From assembly GCF_000724085.1 (NCBI RefSeq), contig NZ_CCDL010000002.1:186001-250000 (forward strand): a DNA stretch of 64,000 bases, given 5' to 3'. This DNA comes from Oceanobacillus manasiensis. Lineage in GTDB: Bacteria > Bacillota > Bacilli > Bacillales > Amphibacillaceae. A program made the position numbers and the translations under genes. Each line of letters opens with the position of its first letter. Positions within the stretch are counted from its first letter, which is position 1. Shown here in pieces: positions 40,773-48,702 of the stretch. The notes below the pieces were generated by a model. It made no database searches. It worked only from the letters and a program-made list of their open reading frames with translations, and was not told the DNA's origin.

Positions 40773-41411
40773 ATGTATTTAAAAGAAGAAATGAACAACT
40801 ATTTAATTGACCTGTTACCAGATAAGGAAGCATGGATAGAAGAAATGGAAGCCGAGGCACTTACTGATCGTGTCCCGATTATGGATAAAGTCAGTATGCA
40901 TTTTGTAACCCAATTAATTCGGATGTATCAACCAAAAAGAATATTAGAGGTTGGGACGGCCATAGGTTACTCTGCATTACGTATGCTACAAGCAAATCCT
41001 GAAACAAGCATTATAACGATTGAGCGTGACGAAAAAAGATATAAACAGGCTGTTGAAAATATCCATCAGCAGGGAAAGGAAGACAATATCTCCGTTATTC
41101 TTGGTGATGCCTTAGAAGAAATTGCTAAATTGGATGGGATGTTTGATTTAGTATTTATTGATGCGGCGAAAGGACAATACAAACGTTTCTTCGAGCTTTC
41201 TAAGCCCCTGCTGTCTTCGAGTGGCGTTATTCTTTCAGATAATGTATTATTCAAAGGGTATGTTGCAGAGCCTGAAAAGGCAACAGGTCGACACATAAAA
41301 ATGGTGGAGAAAATAAGAGATTACAACAAGTGGCTTATGCAGCATCCAAACTTTTCAACGTCTATAGTCCCCATAGGGGATGGTGTGGCAATTAGTGTAC
41401 GTAAGCCCTGA
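40773..41411 (+). CDS. trmR: tRNA 5-hydroxyuridine methyltransferase (TrmR/YrrM)
   Basis: A 212-residue SAM-dependent O-methyltransferase. It has motif I ILEVGTAIGYSALRM near 52, DEKRYKQAVENI, the metal-binding VFIDAAKGQYKRFFEL near 129 and LSDNVLFKGYVA near 152. YrrM of B. subtilis (TrmR) turns 5-hydroxyuridine-34 into 5-methoxyuridine in tRNA, and synteny next to mltG and udk supports orthology. The hydroxylation genes trhP1-trhP2, which follow it in B. subtilis, are absent here. AAAGAGGTAG precedes the ATG. Confidence 0.88.
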   Translation: MYLKEEMNNYLIDLLPDKEAWIEEMEAEALTDRVPIMDKVSMHFVTQLIRMYQPKRILEVGTAIGYSALRMLQANPETSIITIERDEKRYKQAVENIHQQGKEDNISVILGDALEEIAKLDGMFDLVFIDAAKGQYKRFFELSKPLLSSSGVILSDNVLFKGYVAEPEKATGRHIKMVEKIRDYNKWLMQHPNFSTSIVPIGDGVAISVRKP

Positions 41412-41426
41412 AAGGAGTAACAAAGA

Positions 41427-42065
41427 ATGCAAGATAGACCAGTAGTAATTGGAGTAGCAGGGGGGAGTGGCAGTGGAAAAACCTCTGTTACCAGATCTAT
41501 ATCCCAGCGCTTTACCGATAAGACAGTGCTCGTTATTGAACAGGATTATTATTATAAAGACCAAAGTGATCTACCACTAGAGGAACGGTTAAACACAAAC
41601 TATGACCATCCCTTAGCTTTTGATAATGACTTATTGATTGAACATTTACACGAGTTATTGAGAAATAAACCAATAGAAAAGCCTGTTTATGATTACAAGC
41701 TACACACACGTTCAAGTGAAGTAATTCCTGTAGAGCCTAAGGAAGTTATTATCTTAGAGGGAATCTTAATTCTAGAAGACCCTAGACTGGTTGATTTAAT
41801 GGATATAAAGGTATTTGTCGATACAGATGCAGATTTACGTATTATTCGTAGACTATTAAGGGATATTAAGGAGCGCGGTAGAACACTTGATTCCGTGATT
41901 GATCAATATATCCAAAATGTCCGACCATCTCACTTGCAGTTTATTGAGCCAACCAAGCGTTATGCCGACATTATTATTCCAGAGGGTGGGCAAAACCATG
42001 TTGCGATAGATCTTATGGCAACTAAAATTGAGAATATACTAGAAAAAAACAAGCAGCCTAAGTAA
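41427..42065 (+). CDS. udk: Uridine kinase
   Basis: Udk phosphorylates uridine and cytidine in pyrimidine salvage. The 212-residue protein has the P-loop GGSGSGKTS near 10-18, [12 protein letters not shown] near 39, [13 protein letters not shown] near 60, [10 protein letters not shown] near 108 and a lid with [17 protein letters not shown] near 145. GAAAGGAGT precedes the ATG. It follows trmR by 15 bases. Confidence 0.96.
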   Translation: MQDRPVVIGVAGGSGSGKTSVTRSISQRFTDKTVLVIEQDYYYKDQSDLPLEERLNTNYDHPLAFDNDLLIEHLHELLRNKPIEKPVYDYKLHTRSSEVIPVEPKEVIILEGILILEDPRLVDLMDIKVFVDTDADLRIIRRLLRDIKERGRTLDSVIDQYIQNVRPSHLQFIEPTKRYADIIIPEGGQNHVAIDLMATKIENILEKNKQPK

Positions 42066-42179
42066 ATCTTTGTAACCTCAGGAAGACAAACTAAGGAAAA
42101 TTTTAGAAAATAATAAGAAAAGTATTGAAAATATAAATAAAATCTGCCATAGTATTGTTTAGTATATTTTTACTTATCA

Positions 42180-42194
42180 TGAGAATTATTCTCA
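42180..42194. promoter_or_regulatory. Fur-like 7-1-7 palindrome upstream of greA
   Basis: TGAGAATTATTCTCA is a perfect 7-1-7 inverted repeat, the form of Fur-family operators in Bacilli (TGATAATNATTATCA consensus; TGAGAAT is a known half-site variant). It lies 52 bases before the greA start codon, where it could overlap or follow the promoter. No iron gene is adjacent. Confidence 0.45.
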
Positions 42195-42245
42195 ATTGAT
42201 ATAGCTAATTATTTCCAAGGAAGTCAGAAAAGGAGTGTTTTTTTA

Positions 42246-42722
42246 ATGGCAATAGAGAAAAGCTTTTATATGACACAAGAGGGGAAAGAAAAGTTAGAGC
42301 AGGAATTACATCATCTAAAAACAGAACGTAGACAAGAGGTTGTGGAACGGATTAAAGTTGCTCGTGACTTCGGTGACCTTTCTGAGAACTCCGAGTACGA
42401 TGCAGCAAAAGATGACCAAGCCTTTGTTGAATCCCGAATAGCCCAAGTTGAAAAAATGATACGTAATGCCGTTATAATAGAAAATGATAACGATAACCCG
42501 GACATTGTTTCACTAGGTAAATCTGTAACGTTTCAGGAATTGCCAGATGGTGATGAAGAAACCTACACCATTGTTGGTAGTGCGGAAGCCGACCCATTTG
42601 AAGGGAAGATTTCAAATGATTCCCCAATGGCAAAGAGTCTATTAGGACATGAAATAGGTACAGAAGTTTCTGTAGCAACTCCTGGTGGAGACATTCAGGT
42701 GAAAATTACAAAAGTAGAATAG
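42246..42722 (+). CDS. greA: Transcription elongation factor GreA
   Basis: GreA rescues backtracked RNA polymerase by stimulating transcript cleavage. The 158-residue protein has the N-terminal coiled coil (about 10-75) with the tip acidic residues in [16 protein letters not shown] and the C-terminal FKBP-like domain with [20 protein letters not shown] near 118. GGAGTG at 42233-42238 sets the ATG. A strong terminator follows. Confidence 0.97.
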   Translation: MAIEKSFYMTQEGKEKLEQELHHLKTERRQEVVERIKVARDFGDLSENSEYDAAKDDQAFVESRIAQVEKMIRNAVIIENDNDNPDIVSLGKSVTFQELPDGDEETYTIVGSAEADPFEGKISNDSPMAKSLLGHEIGTEVSVATPGGDIQVKITKVE

Positions 42723-42729
42723 ATAAAAG

Positions 42730-42762
42730 CGAAAAAGCGGGGGCATCCCCGCTTTTTTGCTT
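42730..42762. terminator. Terminator after greA
   Basis: AAAAAGCGGGG and CCCCGCTTTTT form a perfect 11-bp stem with a GCAT loop. A runs and T runs at both ends allow it to stop the convergent TcaA-like gene too. Confidence 0.92.
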
Positions 42763-42784
42763 TAATATTTATAAGTGCATATAC

Positions 42785-44224
42785 CTACAAATCAAATGCT
42801 TTTTCAACACTTGGAGTAATTACAAAATACTCGGTTTCATAAGTATCCAGCTTCCATTGCTCTGCATCCTCGTCGTAAACTAACGTAAGTTCTTTACTGC
42901 GTGTAAATTCTTCTTTTTCCCTGTCAACTAGTAACCAACCAAGGTCCTCCCCTGGTTCATAAAAAATATAGTGGGCTCTCATTGTAATCGTGTAGGAATC
43001 TAATTCCTCGTCGAAAACTGGGTTAGAGATTTTTGAGAGATCATATTCCGCACGTATAAGTTTACCTTCATATTCAGGATACTTTTTCGCGATTTCTGCC
43101 TGTCTCTTTTTTAGTGTTTCCTTCATCTTATCGGTAACACCCGTTTCCATTATGGAGACGTCCTTTTCAGCCAATGCCTGATGGTATTCTGCTATTGTAG
43201 TGTTAAGCTGTTCCATTATATCTGTTTGCATTTCAGGTGTTAACGCATTTACTGTATCTAGTCCAACATAGCGCCTCTCTAAAGGTTCTTCCTCACTGCT
43301 AACCTCTCCCCACGGGAAATCTTTATGGAAGGAATAAGAAACCGACCCATCTGTTGGTAATATTCCAACAGTCTGTTCTCCCTCTTGAATTTTAATATCG
43401 GTTTTCTCCCCGTTGATAGCTAACGTATAGCCATCTAATAAGGATTCAACAGAGATCTCGCTTATTGGTAACTTAAAAGACTCCTCTACAGTGTCCTGTC
43501 TCATCGTAAAAAGCTCTAATTCTACTTTTTCCTCTACTTGAGAATAGTCATTTTCAAAATTTGCCATTACTTCATAGGATCCAGGCATAAACGGCCCATA
43601 CGTATCCGTAAAGTCTTCTTCAGTTGATGTTCCCGCCACTTCTCCGTTTATAAGTAATTGGACATCTTTATTTTCTGTATTTAACTTTAGGAATGCTGGT
43701 ACAACTTGTAACTGGTAACTATCAAATAGGAGCCATTCCTTACCGTCTTGCTTGATATTAACGGTTCCATACATATCATCTAAGTATGCAGTTCCATTTA
43801 TCTTTTCAGACGTAGACTTAATAAAATCGACCTGGTTATGTAGTCTATTTAAAAGCTCCTCATACTCAGTAGGGTGATCTTTTAAATAGCTTATGAATAA
43901 GGCAGTATTCTCTTCCGTAATTTCAAGAGAATCATGTGCGGGTGTCAACAAATTAACTAACTTGGCCGCATCTTCCTGTTCTACCGACTCTTCAAAGGAA
44001 GCAACAGTATTTTCTGCTGTGAATTTTTCTTTTGCAACTAAAAAGAAGATGGTAAGTATTGAAATGGGGACAAGAACGGAGACTAATATGATTATAGTCT
44101 TTTTATTTCTTCTTCTTTTCATTTTTTCTTCTTTTGCTTTTTGTTCTGTAAGATCTGCTCCACACTCCGGACAAAATTTATTCGAATTGCTTTTTAAAAT
44201 AGCATTACAATGGTTGCATTTCAC
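42785..44224 (-). CDS. TcaA-like zinc-ribbon membrane protein
   Basis: A 479-residue protein with an N-terminal zinc ribbon (Cys3, Cys6, Cys18, Cys21), a basic stretch MKRRRNKK, one membrane helix (about 44-64) and a large extracellular part with several repeated beta-rich domains. This layout matches TcaA of staphylococci and YvbJ-like proteins, linked to teicoplanin response and cell-wall biology; function here is not established. The start is GTG at 44224 with AAGGAGGGG upstream. Neither B. subtilis nor the flanking core order has this gene between greA and yrrS, so it belongs to an inserted island. Confidence 0.78.
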   Translation of the reverse strand: MKCNHCNAILKSNSNKFCPECGADLTEQKAKEEKMKRRRNKKTIIILVSVLVPISILTIFFLVAKEKFTAENTVASFEESVEQEDAAKLVNLLTPAHDSLEITEENTALFISYLKDHPTEYEELLNRLHNQVDFIKSTSEKINGTAYLDDMYGTVNIKQDGKEWLLFDSYQLQVVPAFLKLNTENKDVQLLINGEVAGTSTEEDFTDTYGPFMPGSYEVMANFENDYSQVEEKVELELFTMRQDTVEESFKLPISEISVESLLDGYTLAINGEKTDIKIQEGEQTVGILPTDGSVSYSFHKDFPWGEVSSEEEPLERRYVGLDTVNALTPEMQTDIMEQLNTTIAEYHQALAEKDVSIMETGVTDKMKETLKKRQAEIAKKYPEYEGKLIRAEYDLSKISNPVFDEELDSYTITMRAHYIFYEPGEDLGWLLVDREKEEFTRSKELTLVYDEDAEQWKLDTYETEYFVITPSVEKAFDL

Positions 44225-44834
44225 TTGATAAACCCCTCCTTAAACGAATTGTAATAGTATGTAATTAATCGTAACATAAACAAGTTGATTAATTATGAAT
44301 CAATTTTACTGTTTAGAAGTTTTTTACCTGGGTATATATTATTAATCTAGAAAGTCCCTAGCGTTATGTAAAAGGGTAATAGGTAATAACTATTACAAAT
44401 TAATTGTCCTACATCATGAGAAAAATCTTCAATTTTCCCCAATAAAAAATTACATTTTTGTTACAATCCCGGTTTATTTTTGCAGTGAAACAAAACTAGA
44501 TAATAAGAATCAGGCATATGGTCTTCATGCTCTTCCATATAATTACAATCGTACATTTCCGACTAACTATTCAAAACAATTGATTATTCAGTCAAAGAGC
44601 GTTTTTTTGTTAAAAATGCTCTTGATCCGAACTTTGTACGTAAAATTTATTTTATTATATGTCTTTAAGTTGACTATTATAAACTAATCCAAAAAAGTAT
44701 CTTGAATTTAAGATAATAAACTAAAGACAATGGGTACATGGAACTGTTTTTGTTTAAAGCTCTTAATTTCATGTGACAAATTTAGTAATATTTAGAAGTA
44801 ACAAAGACGATAGTGAAACGACGGTGGTGAATTT
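44225..44834. other. Long intergenic region upstream of the TcaA-like gene
   Basis: About 600 AT-rich bases without a credible gene on either strand. A 12-bp hairpin with one wobble lies at 44595-44623 (AAGAGC arms) but has no T run behind it. The promoter of the TcaA-like gene should be near the left end. The rest may be decayed sequence, given the gene stub at 44835. Confidence 0.5.
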
Positions 44835-44909
44835 ATGAAAAAGTTACGAATAGTCATATTGGATGATAACAAAGATTACTTGGAGTCATTAATAGCATAT
44901 GCTGTGTAG
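44835..44909 (+). pseudogene. Truncated response-regulator-like stub
   Basis: GGTGGTG precedes an ATG that opens a 24-codon frame starting MKKLRIVILDDNKDYLESL and ending TAG. The beta strand followed by the acidic DD pair and a helix is how receiver domains of response regulators begin. Nothing downstream continues the domain in any frame I could follow. It is most likely the 5' remnant of a deleted gene; a leader peptide for the following lipoprotein gene is an alternative. Confidence 0.5.
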
Positions 44910-45003
44910 GTTAGTTGAAACTATACAGCATTTTTTCTTAATTGAGACTAGTAGACAAAATTTAAGTATACTTAAAAAAAATTTTAGTAAAGAGGTGGTA
45001 ATA

Positions 45004-45729
45004 ATGAAAAGTAAACTAACGAGTTTTTTAATAATTGTAAGTAGTATATTGATATTGGGTGCCTGTGCAAATGAAGAGGATACGAAAGCCAATGAGGATG
45101 AGCAAAATTTAAATGAAACGATGGAAGGAAATAGTAATAAAGGTGAGGATTCTTCGGATTACGATGCGAGTGAAGCTAGTACTGAAGATAACAATAAGTT
45201 AGAGGAAGATCCTGAGAAATCCGAAGTAGTTCTTGATAATCAGAGTGATTCTGTTGAAATTAGTGAAACGACAGCAGGGTATGGGATTGAAACTCCTGAT
45301 CAAATAGGATTAAAAGTAGGGGATACTGGTTATTTTGAAGATACAGCAGGTACTTATGATATAACAGTAAATTCTGCTGAGTTGTTAGATGAATTAGATG
45401 GTGAGGAGTCTCAAGCAGATCACTTCTTTTTAATGAATATAACAATTAAGAATACTGGAGAAGAAACATGGAATGCACAAGATTTTCTATATGGTTTTAG
45501 AGTGACAGATGATTTAGAGAGTACTGGTTATGGTGATTATGCAGAGAGTTTTGATAGTGTGGAACAGATGACTGATGACATTGCACCAAATGAGGAGTCT
45601 ACTGGTCAATTTGTAACAGAAGTCTATGATGGAGATACGTATTATTTTAAATTGAGATCAGGTATAACAGAAGGAGCCGGAGATAGTAATAACGTTGTTT
45701 GGGAGATTGCAAAAGAGGAATTACAGTAA
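45004..45729 (+). CDS. Acidic lipoprotein with DUF4352-like domain
   Basis: A 241-residue lipoprotein. The leader ends in the lipobox LGAC near residue 19. A highly acidic, Asn/Ser-rich linker (about 21-95) leads to an immunoglobulin-like C-terminal domain (about 100-241) with VGDTGYFEDTAGTYDITVNS and HFFLMNITIKNTGEE, as in DUF4352 (telokin-like) proteins. ATG at 45004 follows AAGAGGTGG; the longer frame from 44899 has no leader and is rejected. Function is unknown. A remnant of a related gene follows at 45911. Confidence 0.78.
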   Translation: MKSKLTSFLIIVSSILILGACANEEDTKANEDEQNLNETMEGNSNKGEDSSDYDASEASTEDNNKLEEDPEKSEVVLDNQSDSVEISETTAGYGIETPDQIGLKVGDTGYFEDTAGTYDITVNSAELLDELDGEESQADHFFLMNITIKNTGEETWNAQDFLYGFRVTDDLESTGYGDYAESFDSVEQMTDDIAPNEESTGQFVTEVYDGDTYYFKLRSGITEGAGDSNNVVWEIAKEELQ

Positions 45730-45745
45730 TTGATTTTGTAAGTTT

Positions 45746-45797
45746 AACACACTTTAGATAGTTAGTTTAGACTATTTAGAGGAGAGTGTGTTTTATT
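45746..45797 (+). terminator. Terminator after the DUF4352 lipoprotein gene
   Basis: AACACACT at 45746-45753 pairs with AGTGTGTT at 45785-45792 around an inner imperfect stem, followed by TTTATT. Confidence 0.65.
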
Positions 45798-45910
45798 ATG
45801 TGGTTTAAAGTGAAGTGTTTAAATTAATGGTATTGGGGTTGTTATTTATTAGTTAAAGGGGTATTAGGTTGTTAATAGTGAAAATAGAAATAAGAGAAGT
45901 CAGTATGTGA

Positions 45911-46018
45911 CTTTTATATTTTAAAGGTAACTATTATTTCAGAAAAAAAGTTGGCAATATTGCTGCGGAAACCAGTAACCAGGTTATCTGGACTATTCCT
46001 GCAGATGAAGCAAAGTAG
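45911..46018 (+). pseudogene. Remnant of a second DUF4352-like lipoprotein gene
   Basis: A frame of 35 codons without a start codon ends in TAG at 46016. Its product contains YYFRKKVGN and VIWTIPADE, which align with YYFKLRSGI and VVWEIAKEE at the very end of the lipoprotein encoded 190 bases upstream. I read it as the surviving 3' end of a tandem duplicate. The rest of the 45798-46141 interval shows no gene. Confidence 0.5.
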
Positions 46019-46141
46019 TAAACTACTTATTAGAAGAAGTATGATAGACACTAATTAAAATAATTTTGTAATATCCCTATCATATTACTCTATATTAAAA
46101 ATATGATACTATAGTAGAGTAAAACATAGGGAGGGAAAGCC

Positions 46142-46828
46142 GTGAGTGATTTTGATAAAGATTCGAGAGTTAATAAATTTGAGAAAAGAAGGAAGAATAC
46201 AAAATCCATTACTGTTTTAATGATAGGAGGTTCTCTTCTTCTTTTAGTTTTACTTGGTATGTGGATTTTTGGTGGTGGCAACGACGATCAACCGCCAGAA
46301 GAAGAATCTACCAATACGGAGGAAACAAATGAATCAAATAATAACGACACTGAGGAATCAAATGAAGAGCAAACCGAAACAGATGAAAACAACTCCTCTA
46401 ATTCAGATGAACAAGGAAACGAAAGCAACGAAGAGGAATCAAATGATGAAACGGATGAAGAGGAGAGCCAGTCTGCTAATGATGTCGAAACAGAACAGGT
46501 TGAGCCTACCGGGGAAAATGTAAAAGAAGCTTACACTGGAAATTGGGAGCCTGTTGGAACAGAACAAGAGGGGCCTCATACTACAAACTATGATAGTGGC
46601 TCGCAGGATAGACAGGAGATAGCAAGGGCTGTTGAACTAGCCACAGGACTTAATGCTAGTACGTTGACTACACATTGGGTCGGAAATGATGGAGATCAAA
46701 AAGTAGTGACTACTGTTTATAATGAGGATCAGTCAGAGATTTATCGTGTTTATTTATCATGGGTTGATAATGAGGGGTGGCAACCAACCAAAGTAGAAGC
46801 CTTGAACAATTTACCACCTATTAACTAA
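46142..46828 (+). CDS. yrrS: YrrS-like DUF1510 membrane protein
   Basis: A 228-residue membrane-anchored protein. A short cytoplasmic part with FEKRRKNTKS, one helix (about 26-45), a very acidic Glu/Asn/Ser/Asp-rich linker (about 48-122) and a compact C-terminal DUF1510 domain (about 130-228) with WEPVGTEQEGPH. B. subtilis YrrS lies between greA and mtnN genes. The role is unknown; links to cell-wall or sporulation functions are only suggestive. The start is GTG with AGGGAGGG upstream. Confidence 0.85.
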   Translation: MSDFDKDSRVNKFEKRRKNTKSITVLMIGGSLLLLVLLGMWIFGGGNDDQPPEEESTNTEETNESNNNDTEESNEEQTETDENNSSNSDEQGNESNEEESNDETDEEESQSANDVETEQVEPTGENVKEAYTGNWEPVGTEQEGPHTTNYDSGSQDRQEIARAVELATGLNASTLTTHWVGNDGDQKVVTTVYNEDQSEIYRVYLSWVDNEGWQPTKVEALNNLPPIN

Positions 46829-46852
46829 TTCGCACAAATTGGAGGCATAATC

Positions 46853-47542
46853 ATGACAATAGGTATTATCGGCGCAATGGATGAAGAAGTTGCATTACTT
46901 TTACAAAATGTAATGAATCAACAGGAAGAAACCATTGCCGGTTGCAAATTTGTAAAAGGACAATTAAACGGGAAAGAAGTTGTTATTCTTCAATCAGGTA
47001 TCGGGAAAGTGAATGCAGCAATGGCGACTACCATTATGCATGAGAGATATGCTCCCACGCATATTATTAATACCGGTTCAGCAGGAGGGTTCGCTGAGAA
47101 ATTGGAAGTAGGCGATGTTGTTATTTCTACACAAGTAGTACATCATGATGTTGATGTAACGGCTTTTAATTATGCTTACGGACAGGTTCCCAGCATGCCG
47201 GCAATGTATGATGCCGATACAGATCTTGTATTAAAAACGAGTGCTTCAGTAAAAGAAATAGGTCTTAATTATCAAGAAGGGATCATTGCTACAGGCGATT
47301 CCTTCATGCAGGACCCAGAGCGAGTAGCATTCGTTAGAGAGAAGTTCCCTGAGATGATCGCAGCAGAAATGGAAGCTGCCGCTATCGCACAGGTCTGCTA
47401 TCAATACGGAAAGCCATTTGTTGTTATTCGTGCTCTTTCAGATATTGCTGGGAAAGAATCGTCTGTTTCCTTTGACCAGTTCCTTGAGAAGGCAGCGAAA
47501 AACGCAGCTACTTTAATTATGACCATGCTCAAAAGTATGTAA
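46853..47542 (+). CDS. mtnN: 5'-methylthioadenosine/S-adenosylhomocysteine nucleosidase
   Basis: MtnN removes adenine from methylthioadenosine and S-adenosylhomocysteine. The 229-residue protein has [12 protein letters not shown] at the N terminus (Glu base), GIGKVNAAM near 50, NTGSAGG near 75, [10 protein letters not shown]-type [12 protein letters not shown] near 170 and the catalytic Asp in RALSDIAG near 196. GGAGG at 46840-46844 sets the ATG. In B. subtilis it is followed by mccA and mccB; those genes are missing here. Confidence 0.96.
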   Translation: MTIGIIGAMDEEVALLLQNVMNQQEETIAGCKFVKGQLNGKEVVILQSGIGKVNAAMATTIMHERYAPTHIINTGSAGGFAEKLEVGDVVISTQVVHHDVDVTAFNYAYGQVPSMPAMYDADTDLVLKTSASVKEIGLNYQEGIIATGDSFMQDPERVAFVREKFPEMIAAEMEAAAIAQVCYQYGKPFVVIRALSDIAGKESSVSFDQFLEKAAKNAATLIMTMLKSM

Positions 47543-47612
47543 TTTGTCCATTATTTACCTTCCAACTATATGCATAATTTATGTTATGATGCGTTATAGA
47601 GGAGGGGACGTA

Positions 47613-47843
47613 TTGGATAAACAAAAGAAATTAGAGTTGAAATCAAAGGATTATCACAGATTTATTGCTGTATTACTAATATTAAGCAGTTATCTTTATA
47701 TGGGTGCCATTATAAATACGTATATGAAACCCTCAGGCAATGGGGATTTGTTATTCGTATTGTCACTTGGTGGTATTGCAACGGGTATAATCTTAGCTAT
47801 AAAGCAACTTAATATAAAAAAAGAAATAGAAAATGAGCGCTGA
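47613..47843 (+). CDS. yrhC: YrhC-family membrane protein
   Basis: A 76-residue protein with two membrane helices (about 17-37 and 46-65) and a charged end. KDYHRFIAVLLILSSYLYMGAII fits the YrhC family, of unknown function. TTG at 47613, five bases after GGAGGGG at 47601-47607, is preferred over the frame opening at 47544, which reads through the Shine-Dalgarno sequence. Its stop codon is inside the terminator hairpin. B. subtilis has yrhC two genes further on from mtnN. Confidence 0.75.
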   Translation: MDKQKKLELKSKDYHRFIAVLLILSSYLYMGAIINTYMKPSGNGDLLFVLSLGGIATGIILAIKQLNIKKEIENER

Positions 47844-47866
47844 TTTGAATCAGCGCTCATTTTCTA
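47829..47866. terminator. Bidirectional terminator between yrhC and sigK
   Basis: AAAATGAGCGCTGAT and ATCAGCGCTCATTTT form a perfect 15-bp stem. It overlaps the stop codons of both convergent genes. Confidence 0.92.
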
Positions 47867-48568
47867 ACTTCTACGTTCTTTACGGTAATACTCATGAAAC
47901 ACTTTCATCAAGGCCCGTTTTTCAATACGTGATACATAACTTCTGGATATATTCAGCATCTTGGCAATCTCTCTCTGCGTCATTTCTTTATGATCATTTA
48001 AGCCATAACGGTAGATAATGACTTCCTTTTCCCGCTTATCTAAGATCGTAAAGTATTCCTGCATCTTGGCAATTTCCATATTTAACTGGATGTATTCAAT
48101 AATATTATCATTCTCAGCCTCTAGAATATCAATAAGGCTAATTTCGTTTCCTTCTTTATCCTGCCCGATCGGATCATGGAGGGAAACATCCTTTTTCACT
48201 TTTTTTAATGCCCGTAGATGCATTAAAATTTCATTTTCTATACAACGGGCTGCATATGTCGCAAGCTTTGTGCCTTTATCAACAGAAAAACTCTCCACAC
48301 CTTTGATTAAACCAATTGTGCCTATGGAAATCAGATCTTCAACATCCTCACCTGTATTCTCAAACTTTTTTACGATATGTGCCACTAAGCGTAAATTATG
48401 TTCAATAAGTTTGTTACGAGCAGTCTCACTTCCTTCTTTCATTTCCTTCAAGTATTTTATTTCATCTTCTGGAGGGAGTGGTTGGGGGAAGGCATGGTTT
48501 TTTACATAAGAGACAAAGAAAACAGCTTCTTTTATTAGAAGAGCAAGCACGCTTAATATTCCGGACAA
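47864..48568 (-). CDS. sigK: RNA polymerase sporulation sigma factor, pro-sigma-K
   Basis: Sigma-K directs late mother-cell transcription in sporulation. The 234-residue protein is uninterrupted: the hydrophobic pro-sequence (1-20) has Ser20-Tyr21 in [15 protein letters not shown], the SpoIVFB cleavage context of B. subtilis. Region 2 includes [16 protein letters not shown] and [16 protein letters not shown]; region 4 has [24 protein letters not shown]. No skin-like element splits it. The start is TTG at 48568 with the strong AGGAGGTGG upstream. A terminator separates it from the MurE-like gene. Confidence 0.96.
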   Translation of the reverse strand: MSGILSVLALLIKEAVFFVSYVKNHAFPQPLPPEDEIKYLKEMKEGSETARNKLIEHNLRLVAHIVKKFENTGEDVEDLISIGTIGLIKGVESFSVDKGTKLATYAARCIENEILMHLRALKKVKKDVSLHDPIGQDKEGNEISLIDILEAENDNIIEYIQLNMEIAKMQEYFTILDKREKEVIIYRYGLNDHKEMTQREIAKMLNISRSYVSRIEKRALMKVFHEYYRKERRS

Positions 48569-48616
48569 ATATATCCACCTCCTAAAAGTGCTGGCTGGGC
48601 TATTGCCTATAATTCG

Positions 48617-48624
48617 ATTTTATG
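48617..48624 (-). promoter_or_regulatory. Candidate sigma-E/K -10 element of sigK
   Basis: On the minus strand CATAAAAT matches the CATACAAT/CATANNNTA -10 pattern of mother-cell sigma factors, 49 bases before the start codon. The -35 match is poor. Confidence 0.35.
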
Positions 48625-48661
48625 TAGAATAAGTGGTTTTCGTGTCTGTCCTTCTAAATAT

Positions 48662-48697
48662 AATAAAAAAAGCACTTCCGGAAAGAAGTACTTTGTA
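48662..48697 (-). terminator. Terminator after the MurE-like gene
   Basis: AAAGTACTTC pairs with GAAGTGCTTT with one wobble on the minus strand, followed by a T run. It isolates sigK from the upstream gene. Confidence 0.8.
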
Positions 48698-48702
48698 GTT
48701 CA

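Noticed and set aside
44899-45003. Upstream extension of the DUF4352 lipoprotein
   Set aside because: It would put 35 residues ahead of the signal peptide and passes through the Shine-Dalgarno sequence at 44990; ATG at 45004 is the plausible start.
46254-46500. Repetitive acidic codons in yrrS as a possible tandem repeat
   Set aside because: The GAA/AAT/GAT-rich stretch is low-complexity linker coding without a fixed repeat length.
46254-46523. 89-codon frame with a basic, Lys/Met/Asn-rich product
   Set aside because: It is a shifted reading of the repetitive acidic linker of yrrS.
48018-48509. 163-codon frame on the plus strand
   Set aside because: It is the complement of sigK; the sigma-factor domains on the minus strand explain the open frame.
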